Origin: Serendipita indica DSM 11827
Taxonomy: Eukaryota > Basidiomycota > Agaricomycetes > Sebacinales > Serendipitaceae
Assembly (NCBI GenBank): GCA_910890315.1
Contig: CAJVGD010000001.1
Span: forward strand, 62,001-126,000
Direction: 5' to 3'
DNA: 64,000 nucleotides
Part shown: piece after piece, positions 10,635 through 21,100 of the stretch
Layout of the letters: each line of letters begins with the position of its first letter
How positions within the stretch are numbered: the stretch's first letter is position 1
Position numbers and translations under genes: made by a program
The notes under the pieces: model-generated
The model's input: the letters and a program-made list of their open reading frames with translations, nothing else
The model's database searches: none
Told to the model about the DNA's origin: nothing

Positions 10635-12420
10635 TCAGACACTTTCTCGTCGTCTGCGTAGGAGAGTAAGACTGAGCAAGAGTGCGACGGTCGTCGTCGC
10701 TGTGGTGATAAAGAAGGTAGTACGCCAGCATCGTGTTCCAGTGCACACCGTCTCGCCCTCGAGTTGATACGACTGCGAGATGAACGCATACAAGTATGCG
10801 AAAAGAGGAGTACCGATGAAGGGCGCATAAGTTACGATTCCAAAGTTTCGCCCAGCATTCGGTCCAAGCCAGAGCGAGGCGACGATGCTTGGTCTACCAA
10901 AAGATTAGGACGTGGACTTGAGGGTAGAGGATTTGACTCACGTCACGGTAAAGGCACTACCATACGCTACACCCGTAGCGATGGATACGAGGTAAATGTC
11001 CGTCTGCGAGACAACGCCCGCAGCCATCCAGAGGTACGCGATGGCCATCAATGCACACGCAGTGGAGAGGAATGCAAGACGACTGACGTAGCGTTTGCGT
11101 GGAAAGTATACTTCTCCTGTTGGATGTGCGAGCGGAGCGGGGGCTAGATAGTCTGCGAGGGGTCCGACGAGGAGTCGCGCGCAAGTGTTGGAGAGTGAGA
11201 GGAGACGAACTTGTACTACGCCTCCTTCGCTACCAGAGGGTGTATCGACCCCGGTCGTCACGTCTCCGCGGTGCATTGGAACTCCAAGAACGATTGTACC
11301 GATATTGGAGAGAACCATCTCGCACTACTCTGGTTAGACACCAATGCTATAGATATGAGGTAACTCACTGAGCCTAGGAGTAGGAGCATGGTCAATGCGA
11401 GCAACCAAAAGTCGACGTCCTTGAGGAGCTGTCTAATCGTCTGTTCTGGTGCTACAACTTCGTCTGTGGGCTTGTTTGGTCCACTCAGTAGTGGAGTGTG
11501 TTCTGTAGGATGAATGACTGGAACGGGATTGTCGATTTCTTCATCGGCGGTATGCGGGATAGTTGCTTTGGGCGGGAAGATGCGCAGGAATGCTGCTGCG
11601 ACTACGTGTGCGATCCCAGCCGTGATGCTTAGCACGATAATAAACTTGGTCACGTTCAGTTCTTTAGCCTCGTTCGAGAAGAAGCTAGAAGCAATGTCGG
11701 ATAGGAAGAGAGGAGAAAGACCAAAGAAAGCAGTCGAAGCCCCTGTGCTGATTCCTAAACGTAGTCAGTATAGAGGGCAAACATAATAAGACTACATACC
11801 CGTGTGTCCAGGGAACGCTTGCGACGCCGAGAACATGATTGTGAAGAGTCTATGAAATGTGAGATGATAGGTGAGTGGACAGGGAGGACACACGAAGCAG
11901 CCGTTCCAACGCCACAAAGAAAGAAGCAGGCGACCAGTATCCTAAACGGCGAATTTGCTGAGCCTGGCGGCAATCGTCCTGCCTTGGAGAGTTGGTAGGC
12001 AAAGCTGCCAAACCCAGATGAAAAGAGAATCCCAGCAATGAGCGACGTTAGCCAGGTACCATAGGTATCCTAGAATCTCGCATCAGTTATTGAAACGTCG
12101 TAAGACGAGGACGAACGAGGAGGGAGCCCATGACGGCTGCGAGTGGGTATTGAGCCGACATTCCCCTGTCAACGAATGAGATTGAGAAGCAGAACAGTAT
12201 TTCATGATTACTCACGCCAATGCGATGGTAGAAACCTGCGCCTGGGATAGCGAGAGTCGTTCCACCAAGGTTGGGGCATATAAAGGGAAGCAAAATATTC
12301 CTCCAGCAGTCAAACTAGTCGATTGATGAGTTGAAGAGCTCCAGAGAATGCCAGAACCCCGCACGCTGCTCCCGCAAGCACGAGCCCGGTAGATACCGAG
12401 CGTGCAATCCTCGTAGACAT
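10635..12420 (-). CDS. MFS transporter, MCH1 / monocarboxylate-transporter-like
   Basis: Multi-exon major-facilitator membrane protein of the fungal Mch1 type, whose substrate is unknown. Start at 12420 (MSTRIARSVSTGLVLAGAACG). A helix bundle follows and then a central loop (RIFPPKATIPHTADEEIDNP, HTPLLSG). The next helices include VDFWLLALTMLLLLGSVSYL, NIGTIVLGVPMH, and TCARLLVGPLADYLA, a helix-loop typical of the second half. Later come TDIYLVSIATGVAYGSAF, SLWLGPNAGRNFGIVTY and a last helix, TTFFITTATTTVALLLSL, ending RRRRESV. Several introns interrupt it, for instance near 11310-11370 and 10895-10940. It is divergent from the first NLR gene (338 bases between starts). Confidence 0.75.
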
Positions 12421-12758
12421 ATTTGTCTGATTAATTTACGGTTACTGATAGGAAACCGGCTCAGCGATGTTGGAGTCGGGTCCAAAGGTTGCTCGTGTCA
12501 TTGCTAGGCGCTCACGCAGCACGGGGCGCGTCGTGTCCTCGACTGCAGCGACTGAATTTATACTTCATCTCCACTATATCCAATATTCCGCGGTTCCGGA
12601 TTACATAATATGTAAGACTGGTATCGATTGTCGGTCCGAGTTTAACGAGTAAACTCTGAAGTCTTACCAGGTGACATAGTTATCAATCAGAACGGACCCG
12701 TCGCATCGTGTGTCGAAACTGGCAGACGCCGACCTCTTGGAGCCATCCAACCCCCACA
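12421..12758. promoter_or_regulatory. Shared divergent promoter region, MCH1-like / NLR1
   Basis: 338 bases between two divergent start codons (12420 minus, 12759 plus). No ORF of note. It must hold the promoter of the first NLR gene on the + strand; no element stands out. Confidence 0.35.
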
Positions 12759-15700
12759 ATGTCATTTCAAAGGCCAAAAATGTCTACAAGTGCGACTCCC
12801 GGGGCTTCTGCTTCCCCAGAAAACTCGTCACGAAAGAGAAAGCAAGCGTATAACATAGCCAGTCTCAGCACCGACCTGGTCGCAAACGTAGCCGAGGCCT
12901 CTGATATACTTGCCCCTCTCAAGGCAGCCTGTCGAGCAACAAAGTCAATTATCGATGTTATACAGGTGCGTGGGCAGGGCTGGCATGGCTCAGGCTCATG
13001 TAATATCGTAGGCTATCGACGACAACCAAGAAGAATGGAGCGACCTAGTACAGCGTTTGGAAGAATACATGTCCGCTATTCAGGACCAAATCGACTTGTT
13101 CGAAGACTATCCTGCGGAAGATAGAGCCGTCGACAAAGCCTTTAGTCAACCGCTCATTCGTTATGTGGAGTAGGTAGAGTGCCAGCCCTAATGCATTAAC
13201 TGATTCATGTAGGTTTCTCGAGAGTCTTTATACGACTGCCGTCAACCATAGGGGTGAGCAAAGTCGCGGTAGTCGTGGTGCATTTACTGCGATCAGCAAG
13301 ACAAGGCTCGATGCAGGGATGATCCATGAACTCAATCTTGATATTGAGGATCGACATAGGCAGTTCACGGTATGTGTCCGTCAACCACTTTTCTATTCTC
13401 ACTGCGGAATCAGGAGGCGTTGACCGTGTTTACTGCACTCCGTATTCAAGCAATCGAACGGAATACCAAGGCTACCAAGTCCAAGGTGGGAACTATCCTG
13501 ACGGATGGTAAGCAAGAGTCTGTATGTGGACAGCTTGCTAACGTCCGGTAGTCGACGCAAATGCTATACTCCAGCTGCCCATGGCTGCATTTGTCGCATC
13601 TTCGGTTCATGGTACCTGTATGCAAGGAACTCGAGAGTCTGTTCTTCAAACGATCATGTACTGGGCCGAGGACGACTCAAGGGAGAAACCGATATTCTGG
13701 CTGTGTGACATAGCCGGCTCTGGCAAATCAACAGTAGCAATGTCTGTAGCAGAGACCTGGCGTACAGAGGGAGCACTCGGAGGCCAGTTCTTCTTCTCTA
13801 TGGCCAGCAGCGAAGCGTCGAACACAGAAAAGTTCTGCTCGACTATGGCGAGAGACCTCGTCCATCATATTCCCTCACTCGCACCGTACGTCGCAGAAGC
13901 CGTCAAGCATGGCCCTTCTGTGATGCGAAGTTCACTGGGGGAGCAGTTTCGCACACTCATCATCGGTCCACTTCGTCATCGAAAGGAGCCGGTGATCCTC
14001 CTTATCGACGCGCTCGACGAATGCAAGTCTCCATCACAACGAAAAGAACTTCTGGACACGCTTGCGATGGCCACTCAAGAAAGCAAGAACCTCAAGGTAT
14101 TCATCACGAGTCGACCGGACTCAATCATCGAATCAGTTTTGCAGCCTCTTTCGATCAAATCAAAGCTGGAAGACCGCCTCCATGATGTCAATCATCATGA
14201 TACTATCAGTGACATCGCGCTCTATGTACATCAGTCACTAGAGGGAGTTCTACCGCACAATAAGAGGCAAAGGCTGGTTCAAAAAGCCAATGGGCTGTTC
14301 ATATGGGCGAGTACTGCGTGCCGGATGCTCACCAGCGAGACGATGCTGAGCCCACCCGAGGACATCTATGACCGTCTCATATCCATGGATCAAGTTGGAG
14401 CCATAGACGACGTATACGATCTCGTCTTCGAGCGCATGGACTCGCAATACCACGCGGTCATGTGTGAAATGCTCGCACTGCTACTCGCAGCATTCGAGCC
14501 ACTTACGGTCGATGACCTAGACGATCTTCTGAGACACTCTAAAGTACGCGGAAGGACCGAGGCGTTGGTCAAGAATCTGGGAAGCGTACTTGCCAAGGAT
14601 GTTGGGTCCAATCTTATCCAATTTCGTCACCCAACGCTGGTTGAATACCTTCGACGGTGTTCGATTGTTCCAGTCTTCGGAAGGCGTACAAAACTCTATC
14701 TGAACCTCGCCAATGCGCATGGCCAAACCGCATCATGGTGTTTCAAACATCTGATGTCGCGGACAGGTCTCAAGTTCAACATATGTCAAATCGAGTCCTC
14801 CTTCTACCTAAACAGGGAGATCCCAAACCTTAGTGCCAAAATAACGAGGTTCATCTCGAAAAGGCTTCAATACGCCAGCTCCCATTGGCTGCTTCATTTG
14901 GTCAGAGCAGACGAGAAATGGCAATGCAAACTCGAGAAGGAGCTTCGACAAATCACTCAGGTTCCACATATATTACACTGGATGGAGGTCCTGAGTGTGA
15001 TCGGAGGAGTACCACGAGCGATCGGCGGTCTCCGAGCTGTGTCGCGCTGTTCAAAGGTGAGCAGATTCTCCCGACCGACGGATCCTGAGCTGACACCTCA
15101 CGCAGCTTGAGGAACAGATTAAAAGCGGCATCACCGACATTCAACGTTTTATGATGGCGTTTTCGGTGCCGATTCAGGACAGTGTACCGCACATCTACAT
15201 CTCGGCACTTCCATTTACTCCTACAAAGTCGAAGCTGCGAAATGAAGGGTTAACGGAGTATGTAAATACGCTCAGTGTGACTCGAGGGCTTGAGGAGAGG
15301 TATCCTGGGCTCCCTAGTAGCCTTAAAGGACACGAATCCAATGTGACCTGTGTTGCATTCTCGCCAGACAGCTCGCGAGTTATCTCTGGCTCAGAAGACA
15401 ACACTGTTCGACTTTGGGACGCAGAGACTGGTCAGCCATTGGGCGAGCCACTCCGAGGTCACAGTAGCCGGGTCAATGCCGTCACGTGCTCGCCAGACGG
15501 CTCACGAATTGCCTCTGGCTCATCCGATTGCACGATTCGAATCTGGGGTGCAGAGTCCGGACAACCCTTGGGAGAGCCATTCCGAGGTCACGTTCGCTCA
15601 GTAGATGCTGTTGCATTTTCACCGGACGGCTCAAGAATTGTCTCTGGCTCATTTGACGAGACCATTCGACTTTGGGACGCAGAAACTGGTCAGCCATTAG

Positions 15701-17473
15701 GGGAGCCACTCCGAGGTCACATCGGGTGGGTCAGGGCCGTTGCGTTCTCCCCGGACGCCTCACGAATTGTCTCTGGCTCATACGACATGACCATTCGAAT
15801 TTGGGATGCGGAGACTGGTCAGCCATTAGGCGACCCACTTCAAGGTCATAGCTCCCGGGTTAGCGCCGTTTCCTTTTCGCCAGACGGCTCGCGAATTGTC
15901 TCTGGTTCCTGGGATGATACAATTCGGCTTTGGGATGCAAAGACTGGTCAGCCATTGGGAGAGCCACTCCGAGGTCACAGCGACAGGGTCACCGCCACTG
16001 CGTTCTCGCCAGACGGCTCACGAATCGTTTCGAGCTCATGGGACAAAACGATTCGAATTTGGGATGAAGCAACTGGTCAGCAGTTGGTAGAACCACTTCG
16101 AGGTCATAGCAATCGGATCACTGCAGTGGCATTCTCTCCAGATGGCTCACGAATCGTGTCTGGGGCGGATGACAATACAGTCCGACTTTGGGACGCAGAC
16201 AAGGGTCAGGAATTGGGGGAGTTACTCCAAATTCACGACAAACCTGTCAGTTGTGTCGCTTTCTCGCCAGACGGCTTACGAATCGTCTCTGGCTCAGACG
16301 ACGACACGATTCAATTTTGGGACACAGAGACCGGTCAGCCGTTAGGAGATCGACTCCGAGGTCACAATAGCTGGGTCAACTCCGTTACCTTCTCACCGGA
16401 CGGCTCGCGAATCGTCTCTGGCTCGAGGGACTGTACAATTCGACTGTGGGACGCAGCGACTGGTCAGTCATTGGCAACGCCATTCCGGGGTCACAGTAAC
16501 TCGGTCAACACCATTGCATTCTCGCCAGACGGTTCACGAATCGTCTCCGGTTCTAACGACTGCACAATTCGACTTTGGGATGCAAAGACTGGTCAGTCGC
16601 TGGGGAAGCCATTTCAAGGCCACAGCAGGCGGGTCAGCATGGTTGCGTTCTCGCCAGACGGTTCACAAATTGCCTCGAGCTCGGACGATAGTACAATTCG
16701 ACTTTGGAACGCACAGACTTGTGAGCAATTGGGAGAGCCACTCCGAGGTCATATCGAGTGGGTCAGGGCCGTTGCGTTCTCCCCAGACGGCTCACGAATA
16801 GTTTCTGGCTCGGTGGACTACACGGTTCGACTGTGGAATGCAAAGAATGGTCAGCCATTGGGAGAGCCACTCCGTGGTCATACTCAATGGGTCAACGCTG
16901 TTGCATTCTCGCCAGATGGCTCACGAATCGTCTCCGGCTCGTCCGACTGGACGATTCGACTTTGGGACACAGAGACTGGTCAGCCGTTGGGAAAGCCGCT
17001 CCGAGGTCACAGTAGCTGGATCAACGCCGTTGCATTTTCGCCAGACGGCTCGAAAATCGTATCTGGCTCGAACGACAAAACGATCCGAACGTGGGATGTA
17101 AGCTCTAGTGGGTGTATTTGTCGTTGATTGTGTGATACGAGCTTACAAAGTGCTACTAGATGCAAACTTGAATATTCTGGAGCGGGATGTCAGAGACTTC
17201 GGACGTTCAGATCCCACGGAAAATGTCACAAATACTGCTCTAGGGTCCCTTGTACCTGGATTCGAGGAGTGTACACTTTTGCACGATGGATGGGTGCAAT
17301 CCTCCGGAAACTATCTCTTCTGGGTACCGCCAGACAATCGACACGGATTACAATACCCGGATTTCCTTTTGACTATGCCAACAGCAGTCCCTTTGCGCGC
17401 AACCAGACTCGATTTCACCCGCTTTCAATGTGGAGACTCATGGACAAACGTTCGAAGAGACTCCAACCCGTAA
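12759..17473 (+). CDS. NLR1: helical domain - NACHT - 14x WD40 STAND protein (HET-E/D type)
   Basis: Signal-transducing NTPase of the fungal NLR class, whose relatives (Podospora HET-E, HET-D) act in non-self recognition and cell death. Exon 1 (12759-12965) and four short exons encode a helical N-terminus of about 190 residues (LAPLKAACRATKSIIDVIQ, AIDDNQEEWSDLVQRLEEYM), possibly HeLo/MLKL-like. The exon entered with VDANAILQLP carries NACHT: Walker A in DIAGSGKSTVA, Walker B in VILLIDALDEC, sensor-like FITSRPD, then helical LTVDDLDDLL. After an intron near 15057-15107 the linker MAFSVPIQDSVPHIYISALP leads to 14 WD40 repeats of exactly 43 residues. An intron at 17108-17150 (GTGGGT..AAAG) joins to a conserved tail containing [20 protein letters not shown] and SWTNVR, stop at 17473. 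All parts read open. Confidence 0.9.
15322..17107 (+). repeat. 14 tandem 129-bp WD40 coding repeats of NLR1
   Basis: Fourteen consecutive repeats of 129 bases (43 codons) with no length change. The core [29 protein letters not shown] is nearly invariant. Variation sits in a few positions just after the GH (for example SSR, VRS, IGW, SDR) and around the SGSxDxT turn. Fourteen repeats equal two seven-bladed propellers. Units four and twelve (near 15711 and 16743, eight repeats apart) are nearly identical, a sign of unit copying. Confidence 0.95.
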
Positions 17474-18188
17474 TTACCCATTATCGTCAAAATTCTTGCG
17501 GAGCTGCTCTTGCACAGAAATTTGGATGTACGTTGCATCTTCCGTGAACACGAGTACTAAGATGTCCAGTCTCGCGTCATAAGATAACTAGAATAGACTG
17601 AAGAGACTCTAATTGTAATCTTTACGCTAATTGGGCGGTATCTAGTGTTCTCCGAGGCATATTTGTCACTTCTCGTGCAATACTGTAAATATTTGTTTTC
17701 CCGTTCGAGGAATGTGCTGGCTGTGTTTCCTGGGAGGCCGTCTCGGACTGTCGATGGAGATGCGTTCAACTCTTGGCATGACTGCACTGTGCTTCCTTTG
17801 GACCCGACGTCGTCCACCGTCAATTTCTCGCGTCTCTAGATTCTGCATTACCAACAGATACTCTTCTTCGCATTCTCAAGATCCCAGTCCATTTCCTCAA
17901 TCCGTCTTCTCGCTGCCCTTGTGTAACCAACAGGACAGTACTCCTAACATTAACAAATGAATTCTGTTCTCCCAGCATTGGCTCGTATTGCCTAACTCTC
18001 TTTGCCAGCCTCTTGAACCCTACCTCTACCAGGGTTGGCTGAGCTTGCAGCGCTCTTCCTACATACGTGTCCCCAATCGACTTGTAGGATCCCTACAAAC
18101 CTGTGCTCCCACCGATTCGGACATTCCACTAACTATTGGTCGACAACCAGCCCCGCAAAAGAGAATCCTAATACTTTGCAGTTCTCCA
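17474..18188. other. Intergenic between NLR1 and NLR2
   Basis: Apart from the MFS-derived fragment at about 17838-17960 I see no coding content. It must include the NLR1 3' end and the NLR2 promoter. Frame 17988-18188 is open into NLR2 but has no ATG until 18189. Confidence 0.45.
17838..17960 (+). pseudogene. Decayed fragment of the 5' coding region of the MFS gene at 60.1-62.9 kb
   Basis: On the + strand the translation here includes SSHSQDPSPFPQSVFSLP and NQQDSTPNI. The intact MFS gene at the right side of the window has SSHSRDPSPFPQPVFSPP and NQQDSIPNM in its N-terminus. The base sequences also match over roughly 120 positions (for example ATTCTGC..TAC/TCAACAG/GAC/TACTC before it). No start codon and no transporter helices follow, so it is a relic. 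It lies 365 bases after the NLR1 stop, in the same order and orientation as the intact MFS gene follows NLR3. Confidence 0.7.
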
Positions 18189-21100
18189 ATGTCGAAACCG
18201 GAGATCAAAGATTATGGATTTCTCGAGTTGTTCCCTGGAAATGATCCCATCATCGAGTAAGCCACTTTCACCGCGAATGCCGCCACGATTCCTTATCGCT
18301 CACATCGATACTTCAGCGTCGTTGCTATTCATGGCCTAGACGGTCATAGAGAGGGCACCTGGACGACGGACAGCGGCGTTCTTTGGCTGCGCCGCTTTTT
18401 GCCAGTCTCGTTGCCCAACGCTAGAGTCCTCACGTACGGGTATGACGCCGACACTCAGAATGAGACATGCGTATCAACGCAGAATATACATGGGCACGCT
18501 CAGAAGCTGGCTCAAAGTCTTTCACGGATGCGGAAAGGGTTCTCTCGAGTACGTGAATGCTGCTTGTTTAGTGGTTTCCTGTTAATCGTGCTAGCGCCCC
18601 ATCATCTTCGTCGCACACGATTTGGGAGGTATCATTCTCAAAAAGGTGCGTTGGATGAACGATAATCCGATCCAACGCTGACAATTCTCCTAGACACTCG
18701 TCATCTGCCATAATCAGAGGCTTAATTCGGAGGGAGATCTCCGAGATATCCTCGTGTCCACACATGGCATCTTATTCTTTGGAACACCACATTTTGGCGT
18801 GGATGCCAATTTCCTTGCAAGACTCAGGCGCTCGATATCCTGGCGTATGAAAACGACCGAGGTCATCACAAAGGATCTCGAGACACACTCTCCCGAACTC
18901 GAGATCATACAAAGTTTGTACGTCGAAGCGAGTGAGAGGATACGCAGCGTATTCTTCTGCGAGGATTACGCAACCTCCTCGAATAAAAGGCGACCACGAC
19001 TCGTCAGTTCAACTATCTAAGGAGGGAATCAGTATTGATTAAACCCTAGAATGTTCCATCCCATTCGGCGAGCATCCCGGGCGACCGTAATGCCACAACA
19101 ATTGTCCTCTCTTGTGACCATCAAAATCTCGTCAGATTTCCAGATCCAACCAGCGAAAGCTATCAGACGGTTCTCTATTATCTCGATGACTGGTGCAAGT
19201 CCGCCCCCGATTCGATAAAGGACAACTGGAGTATAGAGGATAACTTGCGCAGTTCGTGACATTTCCATCTCTAATGCTTGGGTCTCATATACATATAGGT
19301 TCCGCACGAGGAAAGCATCATCCATCAGGTAGGCTGAACTCCGCGTACCCGAAAATTGCTAAAGAAATCCCAAGTTGATGCGTCTATCCTATTACAGCTG
19401 CCAATTGCAGAATCTATGGCATTCTCTGTCCACCGTACATGTCTTGAAGGAACCCGTGAGGTAGTCCTTGAGACGATACGAAAATGGGCCAATGACGAGG
19501 CGTCGGGGAAACCGATATTCTGGCTGTGTGATATAGCTGGCTCCGGCAAATCTACCGTTGCAAGGTCTGCGGTGGAAGAGTGGAAGAGTGGCGGAACATT
19601 GGGTGGTCTATTCTTCTTCTCCATGACAAGTAACGAAGGTTCGAATATCGGGAAGTTCTGTCCTACCATTGCAAGACATCTTGCGCAGCACCTCCGGGAG
19701 ATTAGGCCGTATGTCGCAAAGGCTGTAGAGGAAAACCCTGCAATCATGCACAGCTCTTTTGAGGAGCAGTTCCGGAAGCTCATCACTGATCCACTCCGGG
19801 GTCTAGGAAGGCGAGTTATTCTCGTTATCGACGCCATTGACGAATGCAAGTCTGGGTTAGAACGAAAAGAACTTCTCAACACACTTGCAATGGCCACTCG
19901 AGAAACCACAAGCCTCAGGATATTCATCACGAGCCGACCGGACCCAGTCATTGAATCAGTTTTACAGCCCCTTTCGATCAAAGCAAAGTTGGAGGACCGC
20001 CTCCATGATGTCAGTCATCATGATAATATCAGTGATATCGCGGTCTATATACATCAGACACTAGATGGGATTATATCGCGGGACAAGCGACAACGACTGG
20101 TTCGAAAGGCCAATGGTTTGTTCATCTGGGCGAGCACCGCGTGCCACATGCTCACCAGCAAGACCAGATTGAGCCCACCAGAGGACATCTATGACCGCCT
20201 GATATCAATGGATCAAACTGGGGCGATAGACGACGTATACGATCTCGTCTTCGAGCGTACAGACCCTGAAGATCGTACAGTCATGTGTGCAATGCTGGCG
20301 CTACTGCGCGCTGCCTTTGAACCGCTGACGGTTGATGATCTGGACGATCTCCTGAAGCACAGTAGAGTACGTGGAAGCGCCAAAGCATTAGTAGAGAATC
20401 TTGGCAGCGTACTCACCAAAGATACGAAAACAAATATAATCCATTTTCGTCACCCTACCATAGTGGAATATCTTCAACGCTGTTCCATTGCCCCTCCCGC
20501 CAGGAACTGTAATAAAATCTATCTCAACCTCGTCAATGCGCATGGTCAAGCCGCATCATGGTGTTTCAAGTGCCTCAAGTCGCGAGAAGAAGGTCTCAAG
20601 TTTAACATATGTCAAATCGAGTCCTCTTTCTACCTGAATCGGGAAATACCAAACCTCGACACTAAAGTTTCAAGGTTCATCTCAACAAAGCTTCGATATG
20701 CAAGCTCCCATTGGTCATTTCATTTGGCGGAAACGGACGACAGCTGGCGATACACCCTCGAGAAACAACTTCAACATATTAGTCGAAGTCCATATGTATT
20801 ATACTGGATAGAGGTCCTTAGTTTCACCGGCGCGCTGCTACGAGCGATTGTCGGTCTTCGAGCTATTACGCGCCACACAGGAGTAAGTGACCTATACTGG
20901 GAGGGCTCATTCTGACGTTCCCACCACAAAAGATTAAAGAGGAGATTAGAAACCGTATGAGTGACGTTCGACGGTTTATGATGGCATTTTTAGTGCCAAT
21001 CCAAGATAGTGCACCGCATATCTACATTTCCGCGCTTCCCTTCACTCCTATAACGTCGAAGTTGCGTTATGAAAGCCTGGAGAAGTACACTAACACTCTC

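Noticed and set aside
18189-19020. The esterase part of NLR2 as a separate lipase gene
   Set aside because: The exons can be joined in frame into the NACHT exon and this domain pair is a known STAND layout; still, transcript data would settle it.
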